The notes under the pieces are model-generated. The model was not told the origin of the DNA, made no database searches, and was given only the letters and a program-made list of their open reading frames with translations. A stretch of DNA of 64,000 nucleotides, from assembly GCF_030758295.1 (NCBI RefSeq), contig NZ_CP132335.1:1402412-1466411 (forward strand). The letters run 5' to 3'. Of the stretch, positions 16,097 to 24,115 are shown one piece after another (position 1 is the first letter of the stretch; every line of letters starts with the position of its first letter). The stretch comes from Pararhizobium sp. IMCC21322 (lineage in GTDB: Bacteria; Pseudomonadota; Alphaproteobacteria; Rhizobiales; GCA-2746425). The position numbers and the translations under genes were made by a program.

Positions 16097-17548
16097 ATGT
16101 TTGTTTCCACGCCTCCGCAGATATCAGCGGATGCAGCCCAGACCGGATCTAATGGTCCGTCAGCCCCGGCAGATGCCGGATCTGGCGGGGGCTTTGCTGC
16201 GTGGTTGCCTGGCAGTGCGCAGCCAGGCGGCGAGACGCCAACAGGCGCGGCCCCCCTTCAAGGCGCTGACGGCACAATACCACCACCACAATTTTCACCG
16301 TTTGGACTGGAAGTCGCGGCGGGGGCATTGGGTCAATCCAATCAGGCAACTGCTGAAGCTGCGGTTACAACCGGTTTTCAAAAAGGGGCCGGTACAGCCG
16401 CTGACATGCTGCTGCAAACAGCTTTCCTGACCAAGGGTGACGGGCAGGCAAACCAGAGCGCGAACCCGTTGGCTGGCCAACAGGGCCTCGCCCAGTCAGG
16501 TGCAGAACTTGGCCTGATGGCTTCATCAAAATCCGGAACGACTGCGGCCACCACACAGACCGATGCTGACACCGCCGAGACTGTACTGAACCGGTTGGGT
16601 GTCCCTGCAATGCCAAAAGAGATGACAGACCCCTTAGCCAAACGCGCTGCCGCTTTCTCATCCACGGCGGCAGAACCATTTGGCAGCGCGCAACGCGTCA
16701 GTTCTGATGGATTGCCGCAGAGCCAGACACAATTAGCGACATTGCCGCAATCGACAGATAGCGGGTTCCGGCCACAGCTTTCGCAAGGTGGCCTGACCCA
16801 ATCCCAAACTCAGGGTCAGGGCCAGGATGGCACCGGGAGACCCAACCCGACTATAAACTCCCCGGACATTGCGGTGCAGATGGCGCGCAACAAGGCGGCT
16901 GGCAACAATCAATTCACAATTCGCCTGACACCGGAATCCATGGGCACCATCACCGTCAAGCTGAACATAGCCAACAATGCAAATCTGACGGCGCAGTTGA
17001 CGGTTGAAAAACCCGAAACGCTGGCGCTTTTGCAAAAGGATATGGCTGGCCTGGAAAAAGCGTTGAAAGCGCAAGGGTTTACGACCGGTGACGGAGATCT
17101 GACGATTGCATTGAAATCGTCTGCAATCGGCGTGCGTGGCGGCGAAGCGGCGATGAATTCTGGCGCCGACCAGCGTTTTAGCCACAACCAGAACACTGGC
17201 CAGAATATGGGCCAAAATCAAAGTCAGGCGCAGGGTCAAACCAATGCGCAAAATCAGGGATCAAGCACTGCTGCACAACAAGCGCCGTCCAGCCCGGCCC
17301 CGACAGGTGGCATGGATCGTCCGGCTCCCGGCATGTTGTCGTCCGGCGATATGGGCTTCCAGCAGTCTCATCATGAGCAAGGTACCCATGGTCACGAGGG
17401 GTTTGAGCAAAACCCGAACGGACAGGGCCAGCCGGAACCAGATGAACAGGATATGGCTCTGTTGGAACACGCAGAGCTTATTGCAAATGCCTATCACGGC
17501 AACAGCTTATTAATCGGAATGTCCACCCAGTTGGACCTGTCCGTATGA
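16097..17548 (+). CDS. fliK: Flagellar hook-length control protein FliK
   Basis: A 483-residue protein that acts as the molecular ruler and specificity switch of the flagellar export apparatus. The first 250 residues are low-complexity and rich in Ala, Gly, Gln and Thr, as in other FliK rulers. The conserved C-terminal Flg_hook domain is at about 270-340: FTIRLTPESMGTITVKLNIANN, LTAQLTVEKPETLALLQKDM, LEKALKAQGF. A second low-complexity Gln/Asn-rich tail follows. TGGAG lies before the ATG. It heads a two-gene unit with flgD behind the sigma-54 promoter. Confidence 0.88.
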   Translation: MFVSTPPQISADAAQTGSNGPSAPADAGSGGGFAAWLPGSAQPGGETPTGAAPLQGADGTIPPPQFSPFGLEVAAGALGQSNQATAEAAVTTGFQKGAGTAADMLLQTAFLTKGDGQANQSANPLAGQQGLAQSGAELGLMASSKSGTTAATTQTDADTAETVLNRLGVPAMPKEMTDPLAKRAAAFSSTAAEPFGSAQRVSSDGLPQSQTQLATLPQSTDSGFRPQLSQGGLTQSQTQGQGQDGTGRPNPTINSPDIAVQMARNKAAGNNQFTIRLTPESMGTITVKLNIANNANLTAQLTVEKPETLALLQKDMAGLEKALKAQGFTTGDGDLTIALKSSAIGVRGGEAAMNSGADQRFSHNQNTGQNMGQNQSQAQGQTNAQNQGSSTAAQQAPSSPAPTGGMDRPAPGMLSSGDMGFQQSHHEQGTHGHEGFEQNPNGQGQPEPDEQDMALLEHAELIANAYHGNSLLIGMSTQLDLSV

Positions 17549-17564
17549 CTTTTGGAGAAATGAC

Positions 17565-18236
17565 ATGGACCTGAGCGGACTCAGCGCTTTAACCAGCCCA
17601 GCCAGCACAGCCAGTGCGGCCAGCACGGATCAGTCGGATTTGATTCAGAGTTATGATCAATTTCTGCAAATTCTGACGGCACAATTGCAAAACCAGAGCC
17701 CGCTGGAACCTATGGATGCAAATGAATTCACCAATCAGCTGGTGCAATTCTCATCCGTGGAGCAGGCCATCAAGACCAATGATTCGCTTGAATCCCTGAT
17801 TGCGCTTAGCGCTTCCAATGAGGCAACCAGCCTGGTTGGATATCTGGGACAGAACATCACAGCCGAAGGCGCGGCAACCACATTGCAAAATGGTTCGGCC
17901 ACGTGGAAGCTGGATTCTGCCGATTATGCAAGTGAAACTCAGGTAAAGATTCGAAATGCAGCCGGGACGATCATCTACTCAGATGAGGGCACGCTGGACC
18001 CGGGTGAAACCAGCTATGTCTGGGATGGCACAACAAATGACGGCGGCACCGCCCCGGATGGCCTTTACGGCATTACCGTGGAAGCCAGAGACGGGGAAGG
18101 TAACGTGGTTGATGTATCGACGGCCATTTCCGGCAAGGTAACCGGTGTGGATTTCAAGACCTTCCCATCCGCACTTTTGGTGGGCGACACCCGTGTTCCG
18201 ATCACGTCTTTGACGGCAGTCGAACTCGGAACCTAG
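17565..18236 (+). CDS. flgD: Flagellar hook-assembly (cap) protein FlgD
   Basis: A 223-residue scaffold protein that caps the growing hook and is removed after completion. The N-terminal export and assembly motif YDQFLQILTAQLQNQSPLEPMDANEFTNQLVQFSSVEQ is diagnostic. The C-terminal half (about 115-190) is the FlgD Ig-like domain, with YVWDGTTNDGGTAPDGLYGITVEA. It follows fliK by 16 bases with GGAG as ribosome site, so the two are one operon. About 300 bases without a gene separate it from sciP. Confidence 0.93.
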   Translation: MDLSGLSALTSPASTASAASTDQSDLIQSYDQFLQILTAQLQNQSPLEPMDANEFTNQLVQFSSVEQAIKTNDSLESLIALSASNEATSLVGYLGQNITAEGAATTLQNGSATWKLDSADYASETQVKIRNAAGTIIYSDEGTLDPGETSYVWDGTTNDGGTAPDGLYGITVEARDGEGNVVDVSTAISGKVTGVDFKTFPSALLVGDTRVPITSLTAVELGT

Positions 18237-18437
18237 CGCCTGTTTCATCCACCCAGAGCCATTTTATAAATTGAGCCAGCTGGCTTGAGGGCTGATATAC
18301 AGCGGACAGCGCGTCTGCCCACCTGTGGTCGTAGAAGGCAGATGCGTCGATTGTGCCCCGCCAGCAAACGCCGAAACCCGGTCAAATGATTGCGTTTGAA
18401 CAGAATATATCTGGGCCATTCGCATCCGTTCAAATTC

Positions 18438-18474
18438 TTAGCAAATCCTTACAGTCACCTTAGGCAAAATTTAA
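18438..18474 (+). promoter_or_regulatory. Two CtrA-like boxes upstream of sciP
   Basis: TTAG-N7-TTAC (18438-18452) and TTAG-N7-TTAA (18460-18474) each match the CtrA consensus TTAA-N7-TTAA with one or two mismatches. They are offset by exactly 22 bases, two helical turns. They end about 60 bases before the sciP start codon. In Caulobacter, sciP is known to be activated by CtrA, which fits. Confidence 0.5.
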
Positions 18475-18532
18475 GGCGTCAGCGGTATTGTCTCCAAGTC
18501 TGGTCACATCAGATTTGAGTGTGAGAGTACTG

Positions 18533-18805
18533 ATGACCGATCGCATAAAACCGCGTGTCAAATACGTGATCGGCCCTGACGGGTCGCCACTAACTATTGC
18601 TGATTTGCCTCCAGCGACAACTCGTCGTTGGGTCATTCGCCGCAAAGCAGAAGTTGTAGCTGCTGTTCGTGGTGGTCTGTTGAGCCTGGAAGAAGCCTGC
18701 AGTCGTTATACGTTAACGGTTGAAGAATTTTTATCCTGGCAATTGTCAATAGAAAGCCATGGGTTGGCTGGTTTACGAACGACGCGCATTCAGCAGTATC
18801 GCTGA
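18533..18805 (+). CDS. sciP: CtrA inhibitor SciP (DUF1153)
   Basis: A 90-residue helix-turn-helix protein of the DUF1153 family. The blocks PRVKYVIGPDGSPLTIADLP, RRWVIRRKAEVVAAVRGGLL, SLEEACSRYTLTVEEFLSWQ and HGLAGLRTTRIQQYR are almost invariant across alphaproteobacteria. In Caulobacter SciP binds CtrA and blocks its transcriptional activation late in the cell cycle, including flagellar genes. The ATG at 18533 was preferred over an upstream frame because the conserved family N-terminus begins there. It lies between flgD and fliF, has CtrA-like boxes upstream and is followed at once by a strong terminator, so it is probably monocistronic. Confidence 0.92.
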   Translation: MTDRIKPRVKYVIGPDGSPLTIADLPPATTRRWVIRRKAEVVAAVRGGLLSLEEACSRYTLTVEEFLSWQLSIESHGLAGLRTTRIQQYR

Positions 18806-18820
18806 ATGATACAAAACTAA

Positions 18821-18847
18821 AAAACCGGCGGAAACGCCGGTTTTTTT
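18821..18847 (+). terminator. Rho-independent terminator after sciP
   Basis: AAAACCGGCG pairs with CGCCGGTTTT around a GAAA tetraloop and is followed by a run of T (18841-18847). It lies 15 bases after the sciP stop and isolates sciP from the fliF operon. Confidence 0.92.
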
Positions 18848-18851
18848 ACGC

Positions 18852-18993
18852 CCAAATTTCCAAATTTCACCGTGCGACCATGTTTCAAACATGGCCTCAA
18901 AATGTGCCTTGAATGAGGCCAAAACGCGGCGCTTTTTGGAAACGCTGCACTCGCTGGTTCACTAAATCTTAAGGCTTGTTAAGGACTTGTTTA
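18852..18993. promoter_or_regulatory. Repeat-rich region upstream of fliF
   Basis: Several ordered repeats lie here. They are a tandem CCAAATTT pair (18852-18867), the palindrome CCATGTTT-C-AAACATGG (18878-18894), GGCCTC/GAGGCC arms (18893-18898 and 18915-18920) and CCAAAA/TTTTGG arms (18919-18924 and 18934-18939). A CtrA-like TTAA-N7-TTTA (18979-18993) overlaps TTAA-N6-TTAA. This is the control region for the fliF operon, but which proteins bind is unknown. Confidence 0.4.
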
Positions 18994-19075
18994 CCAATAG
19001 GTAGGTAATTTTTTCCTAGCAACACAACTATCTGAGCCAACAACACCACACCAATATTGAGAATAGAGTCCCTTC

Positions 19076-20674
19076 GTGCTGGAATTGACACGTTTTTTCA
19101 AATCAATCGGCGTTGCGCGTTTGGCTGCCATGGGGGTCGTCGCGGCAGTCCTTATCGGCTTTTTTGTGTTGATCATATCGCGCGTCACGTCGCCTTACAT
19201 GGTGCCGCTATTCACCGATCTCACCTTTGAAGATTCAGCCGCAATTATTGAACAGCTTGAAAGCCAGGCCGTTCCATATGATCTGCGCGGGGAAGGCGCA
19301 GTTGTCCTGGTCCCGAAGGAAAATGTCCTGCGGTTGCGCATGTCTCTTGCCGAAAGCGGTCTGCCATCGGGCGGCAGCGTCGGCTATGAGATATTTGATC
19401 GTGGTGACACTTTGGGCGCTACAAGTTTTGTTCAGAATATCAATCGCCTACGTGCATTGGAAGGCGAGCTGTCGCGCACGATTCGTGCCCTGCAGCGTGT
19501 CGTGCAGGCCAGGGTGCATCTGGTCATACCCGAGCGGCAATTGTTTCAGCGTGACTCCGAATCACCCACTGCCTCCATAGCGGTGAAAGTACGTGGCGAA
19601 CTCACCAACGGGCAGATTCAGGCAATCAGGCATCTGGTTGCATCAGCTGTTCCAGGACTTAAGCCATCACGCGTTTCGATTGTCGATGAAGCCGGCCAAT
19701 TACTGGCAAATGGCGAAGACAGCGCCTCCGGCGGTGCCATGATGGGCGCGCTTGATGAAAAGCGCAAAGCGCAGGAAGCCCGTTTGCGCCGCGCCGTTGA
19801 GGAGATTGTTTTCCAGGTCGTTGGTGATGGCCGGGCGCGGGTACAGGTCACTGCAGAGCTGGAGCGCAACCGCATTACCCAGACGGCCGATGTCTTTGAC
19901 CCGGATGGACAGGTTGTCAGATCTTCCCAATCTCGCTCCGAAGCCAGCAACGCATCAGAAGATCTTGCTGCCGGTGGTGTCACTGTTGGCAACCAATTGC
20001 CAGGCGCTGATGAAGAGGGCGGAGATACAGGCTCAAATTCTCAACGTGAAACCTCCGAAGAGGTCGTGAACTACGAAATTTCCCGCACCACAACCACCGA
20101 AGTGACCGAGGCTGGACGCCTTCGCAAATTGTCTGTCGCTGTCTTGGTTGACGGGGTTTACACCCAGGAAGCCGGTGGAGATCTCACCTATGCGCCCCGC
20201 ACGGACGAACAATTGGCGCAAATTGCAACACTCGTTCGGTCTGCTGTCGGTTTTGAAGAAGGCCGTGGTGATCTGGTCGAAGTGGTCAATATGAGATTTG
20301 TGGCCAATGCTGCGCCTGATGCAGCACTGGTGGAACCCGGTCTGTTTAACTTCAGCATGGACGACATCATGCAGGTTGCCGAATTGGGTGTCATGCTTTT
20401 GATGACATTGCTGTTGGTGTTGTTTGTCATGCGCCCGCTGGTTCGAAAAGTTCTGACGCCAGAGCAGGTTGAAACGCCAGCACCGATCAGCCCGACCATG
20501 AACCAGGAGGGTTCTGAAGGGGTCGCTGTGGGTGAGCCGGATCAAAGGCTTGAAAAGGCACAGGCTACCGGTGCTGCTCGTGCTGACATGGTGCGTCAGG
20601 TCAGTGAACTGGTAAAAACAAATCCCGATGATGCGGCGACCATTCTGCGCAATTGGCTGCAGGAGGCTGCGTAA
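19076..20674 (+). CDS. fliF: Flagellar MS-ring protein FliF
   Basis: A 532-residue protein that forms the membrane-supramembrane ring of the flagellar basal body. The first membrane segment (about residues 18-38, [16 protein letters not shown]) is followed by the YscJ/FliF domain with [20 protein letters not shown] and [12 protein letters not shown], and the FliF C-terminal domain. A second membrane segment, [18 protein letters not shown], comes near residue 445. The last 40 residues ([26 protein letters not shown]) are the FliG-binding tail. The start is a GTG with only a weak AGAG ribosome site. The stop overlaps the fliG ATG. Confidence 0.95.
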   Translation: MLELTRFFKSIGVARLAAMGVVAAVLIGFFVLIISRVTSPYMVPLFTDLTFEDSAAIIEQLESQAVPYDLRGEGAVVLVPKENVLRLRMSLAESGLPSGGSVGYEIFDRGDTLGATSFVQNINRLRALEGELSRTIRALQRVVQARVHLVIPERQLFQRDSESPTASIAVKVRGELTNGQIQAIRHLVASAVPGLKPSRVSIVDEAGQLLANGEDSASGGAMMGALDEKRKAQEARLRRAVEEIVFQVVGDGRARVQVTAELERNRITQTADVFDPDGQVVRSSQSRSEASNASEDLAAGGVTVGNQLPGADEEGGDTGSNSQRETSEEVVNYEISRTTTTEVTEAGRLRKLSVAVLVDGVYTQEAGGDLTYAPRTDEQLAQIATLVRSAVGFEEGRGDLVEVVNMRFVANAAPDAALVEPGLFNFSMDDIMQVAELGVMLLMTLLLVLFVMRPLVRKVLTPEQVETPAPISPTMNQEGSEGVAVGEPDQRLEKAQATGAARADMVRQVSELVKTNPDDAATILRNWLQEAA

Positions 20675-21723
20675 TGAATGATCTTGCAGCTATTGGTGAG
20701 CTACAGATTTCAGAAAGCGCCCAGAACCGGAAACTGACCGGGGCTGACCGGGCTGCGGTTCTTCTGTTGTCACTGGGGGGTGACAATGGCATCGGCGTCT
20801 GGGAACGCCTTGATGAAATAGAAATCAAGGAAATCTCATTGGCTATGGCTCGCCTGGGGCCCGTATCCCCGGGCATGATGGAGGATCTGTTGGTTGATTT
20901 TGTTGCCAAATTATCCGCCAAGGGCGCGGTGATGGGCAATTATGAATCGACCGAAAGATTGCTTGCCTGTTTCCTGCCCAATGAACAGGTCAGCTCCATC
21001 ATGGAAGAGATTCGCGGACCCGCTGGCCGAACCATGTGGGAAAAACTGTCCAACGTTCAGGAAACTCTCCTGGCCAATTATCTGAAGAATGAATATCCGC
21101 AAACCGTTGCTGTCGTGTTGTCCAAGATCAAGTCGGACCATGCCTCCCGTGTTCTCAGCCTGTTGCCGGAGGAGTTTTCTCTGGAAGTCGTCAACCGGAT
21201 GCTGCGCATGGAGGCTGTTCAGACCGAAATTCTGGACAAGATTGAACAGACCCTGCGCGTAGAATTCATGGCCAATCTGTCCCGTGGCAGCAAGCGTGAT
21301 CCACACGAACACATGGCGGATATCTTCAACAGCTTCGACCGTCAGACAGAAACACGCTTCATGTCATCGCTCGAAGAAGAGAATGAAGAATCAGCTGACA
21401 AGATCAAGGCTCTGATGTTCACATTCGATGATCTGGCGAAACTGGATGGCATGGCAATCCAGAGCATGCTGCGCTTCATCGAGCGGCCTCAACTGGCCCT
21501 GGCGCTGAAAGGCGCGGGGGACAGCATTCGCGATGTATTTTTTGAAAACATGTCTCAACGGGCCACCAAACTGCTCAAGGATGACATGGAAGCGTTAGGG
21601 CCTGTCAGACTGAAAGATGTTGATGAAGCGCAAAGCGGTATGGTCAACAAAGCCAAGGAAATGGCTGACCGTGGTGAAATCGCGATCTCCAGTAACCAAG
21701 GAGAGGACGAGTTGGTTTACTAA
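20674..21723 (+). CDS. fliG: Flagellar motor switch protein FliG
   Basis: A 349-residue switch-complex protein that links the MS ring to the C ring and contacts the stator. Its N-terminal domain binds FliF ([31 protein letters not shown]). The middle domain has [32 protein letters not shown]. The C-terminal torque domain includes [20 protein letters not shown] and [28 protein letters not shown]. The ATG overlaps the fliF stop (TAATG), with AGGAGG upstream. Confidence 0.95.
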   Translation: MNDLAAIGELQISESAQNRKLTGADRAAVLLLSLGGDNGIGVWERLDEIEIKEISLAMARLGPVSPGMMEDLLVDFVAKLSAKGAVMGNYESTERLLACFLPNEQVSSIMEEIRGPAGRTMWEKLSNVQETLLANYLKNEYPQTVAVVLSKIKSDHASRVLSLLPEEFSLEVVNRMLRMEAVQTEILDKIEQTLRVEFMANLSRGSKRDPHEHMADIFNSFDRQTETRFMSSLEEENEESADKIKALMFTFDDLAKLDGMAIQSMLRFIERPQLALALKGAGDSIRDVFFENMSQRATKLLKDDMEALGPVRLKDVDEAQSGMVNKAKEMADRGEIAISSNQGEDELVY

Positions 21724-21740
21724 GCCAACCGCTGCGTATC

Positions 21741-22379
21741 ATGGACGAAACTATCGTTGCCTCAACACCATTCCGATTTGATCTGGATCTGTCAAAAAAT
21801 GCCATGACAGTTCAGGAGCGTCTGAATGCGCTTGAAATCGAACGCCTGGATCTGGAAAACAGGCACAGCACCGAACTTGCTGACGCCATAAAGGACAGTG
21901 AAGCAAAGGGGCGCGAATCCGCCGAAGCTGTCGCCGCAAAGAAATCCGCTGATGATGTGGCAAAGCTTGTCAAAAGCGCGGAAGCCCTTTTAAGCGCAAG
22001 AGACACCAACGCACAAAAGATGGAACGTGAGGCCTGCGAACTGGCCTTTACCATCGGCACACATTTGGCAGAAACCGCATTGGCCAAAACACCCTTTGCA
22101 GAAATCGAAGCACTTTTGAAAGACACAATGGATGTGTTGTCAGATACACCACATCTGGTGCTGTATCTGCCGCTGCAGACAGCTGATGACATCAAGCCGC
22201 AATTGACCCGGCTTTTGGATGAAAGTGGATTTTCCGGACGCCTGATCATTAAGGCCGAGCGTGAATTCACCAGCTCTGATGTACGCCTGGAATGGTCAGA
22301 AGGACAATTGGTGCGCGACCTGGAGGCAGCCAAAGCTGCTTTGCGCGAAAAGATAAATCATTATTTTGAGGCCACCTGA
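21741..22379 (+). CDS. FliH-like flagellar assembly protein (FlbE type)
   Basis: A 212-residue protein in the fliH position between fliG and fliN. The middle (about 30-110) is charged and Ala-rich and likely forms a long coiled coil. The C-terminal half, with EACELAFTIGTHLAETAL and SSDVRLEWSEGQLVRDLEA, has the FliH/FlbE pattern that holds the export ATPase FliI at the base. Sequence conservation in this family is low, so the call rests on position plus these blocks. The stop overlaps the fliN ATG (TGATG). Confidence 0.75.
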   Translation: MDETIVASTPFRFDLDLSKNAMTVQERLNALEIERLDLENRHSTELADAIKDSEAKGRESAEAVAAKKSADDVAKLVKSAEALLSARDTNAQKMEREACELAFTIGTHLAETALAKTPFAEIEALLKDTMDVLSDTPHLVLYLPLQTADDIKPQLTRLLDESGFSGRLIIKAEREFTSSDVRLEWSEGQLVRDLEAAKAALREKINHYFEAT

Positions 22380-22723
22380 TGAGTGACACCACAGACAAAG
22401 CAGCTGGTGCTTTACCACTGGATGACCACGGACCATCCAGTGGTAAATCAGAACTGAATGACCCCGACACACCCAAAACGGCGGCTGATCTTGAGAAGCT
22501 GTTCGATGTGCCCGTCAAGGTCTCTGCCATTCTTGGGCGGGCACGTATGCCTGTGGCTGAATTGCTGAAGCTTGATGAGGGTGCGGTTATCGAACTGGAC
22601 CGTAAAGTGGGTGAAGCCATTGATATTTACGTCAATGATCGGTTGGTCGCACGCGGTGAAGTTGTGCTGGTTGACAGCAAGCTCGGCGTTACGATGACAG
22701 AAATTATCAAGACAGATAACTAG
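22379..22723 (+). CDS. fliN: Flagellar motor switch protein FliN
   Basis: A 114-residue C-ring protein with one SpoA domain: FDVPVKVSAILGRARMPVAELLKLDEGAVIELDRKVGEAIDIYVNDRLVARGEVVLVDSKLGVTMTEI-like order is complete from residue 40 to the end (blocks VPVKVSAILGRARMPVAELL, VGEAIDIYVNDRLVARGEVV, KLGVTMTEII). The first 40 residues are a variable acidic linker. It is translationally coupled to the fliH-like gene and followed eight bases later by flbD. Confidence 0.92.
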   Translation: MSDTTDKAAGALPLDDHGPSSGKSELNDPDTPKTAADLEKLFDVPVKVSAILGRARMPVAELLKLDEGAVIELDRKVGEAIDIYVNDRLVARGEVVLVDSKLGVTMTEIIKTDN

Positions 22724-22731
22724 GAAGAGTC

Positions 22732-24105
22732 ATGCGTTTATTGATCATCGGCAGTCTGAATGGACAACTGACCCTCGCCACCAAAATGGCTATGGCAGAG
22801 GGTGCCAAAGTTGTTCATGCCGACACCGTTGTACAAGCCCTGCAGGTTCTGAATGGCGGCACAAGCTTCGACCTGGTGATGGTGGACGTTACGCTCCAGG
22901 TGGCTGATCTGGTGTCTGGCATTACGCGTGCACGTATTCATCTGGATGTTGTGGCCTGTGGCATTGATCCTGATGCCGATGTGGCTGTTGCGGCTATCAA
23001 AGCTGGCGCAAAGGAATATATTCCACTGCCGCCAGAGCCGAAACTGATTGCAGCCATTTTGAAGGCTGTATCCCAGGAAAGCGCAGATATTATCTATGCC
23101 GATCCCAAATCACAGGCACTGATTGCGCTGGCCGAACAGATTGCTCCTTCTGAAGCAACCGTTCTGATTACCGGTGAATCCGGCGTTGGCAAGGAAGTCT
23201 TCGCCAAACACATCCACGCCAAATCCCGTCGTGCAAAAGCACCCTTTATCTCGCTGAACTGTGCCGCTATTCCCGAACAATTGCTGGAATCTGAATTGTT
23301 CGGCCATGAGAAGGGCGCGTTTACCGGCGCCGGGTCGAGGCGCATCGGAAAATTTGAAGAGGCCGATGGTGGAACGCTGCTGCTGGATGAAATCAGCGAG
23401 ATGGATTTGCGGCTTCAGGCCAAACTGCTGCGCGCTTTGCAGGAACGCGTCATCGATCGTGTCGGAGGCAGTAAACCAATTCCGGTGGATATTCGCATTC
23501 TGGCCACCAGCAATCTGGACTTGATGAAAGCCGTTGCCGAAAATCGCTTTCGCGAAGATTTGTATTACCGGTTGAATGTGGTGAACCTTGCCATTCCGCC
23601 TTTGCGTGAACGGCCGCTGGACGTTGTGGTTCTGGCCAGGCATTTCGTCAAGAAATACGGGCAGGTCAACGGATTTACGTTACAGTCGCTTTCGCCACAG
23701 CTTGAAGAGGTGCTGATGGCAGCACCATGGCAGGGCAATGTGCGCGAACTGGAAAACGCGATGCACCGCGCTGTTCTCCTGTCCGGCGAGAGCCCGATTT
23801 CCGAAGCCGTGTTGAACCTGCCTTTGAATGGCGCAACATCTGCATCAGGCCTCACAGCCAGCAGTCACGCCGCACACATGGCGGCAGCCACAACACAAAA
23901 CATGGTGGGCCGCACAGTGGCTGATGTGGAGCGCGAGCTGATCCTTGAAACGCTGGATCATTGTCTTGGCAACCGCACCCATGCCTCAAACATACTTGGT
24001 ATTTCAATTCGCACACTGCGCAATAAGCTGAACCAATATACGGATGAGGGGCTGGATGTTGCGGCCCCTGGCGGCCAGCGCACCGCGCCTGCCTATCTAT
24101 CGTGA
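22732..24105 (+). CDS. flbD: Sigma-54-dependent flagellar regulator FlbD
   Basis: A 457-residue NtrC-class activator. The N-terminal 120 residues resemble a response-regulator receiver, but the site region reads LVMVDVTLQVADL, so the usual phospho-acceptor context is altered, as in FlbD proteins. The AAA+ domain has Walker A GESGVGKE, the sigma-54-contacting loop GAFTGA, Walker B GGTLLLDEI and an arginine-finger region (REDLYYRLNVV). The C-terminal helix-turn-helix is ATHASNILGISIRTLRNKLNQY-like, at about 410-435. AGGAAG precedes the ATG. It probably activates the sigma-54 promoter before fliK and other late flagellar genes elsewhere. Confidence 0.92.
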   Translation: MRLLIIGSLNGQLTLATKMAMAEGAKVVHADTVVQALQVLNGGTSFDLVMVDVTLQVADLVSGITRARIHLDVVACGIDPDADVAVAAIKAGAKEYIPLPPEPKLIAAILKAVSQESADIIYADPKSQALIALAEQIAPSEATVLITGESGVGKEVFAKHIHAKSRRAKAPFISLNCAAIPEQLLESELFGHEKGAFTGAGSRRIGKFEEADGGTLLLDEISEMDLRLQAKLLRALQERVIDRVGGSKPIPVDIRILATSNLDLMKAVAENRFREDLYYRLNVVNLAIPPLRERPLDVVVLARHFVKKYGQVNGFTLQSLSPQLEEVLMAAPWQGNVRELENAMHRAVLLSGESPISEAVLNLPLNGATSASGLTASSHAAHMAAATTQNMVGRTVADVERELILETLDHCLGNRTHASNILGISIRTLRNKLNQYTDEGLDVAAPGGQRTAPAYLS

Positions 24106-24115
24106 AAGCTGATCA

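Noticed and set aside
18892-18907. Possible -24/-12 promoter TGGCCTCAAAATGTGC before fliF
   Set aside because: The GG-GC spacing is 11 instead of the strict 10, so sigma-54 would not recognise it.
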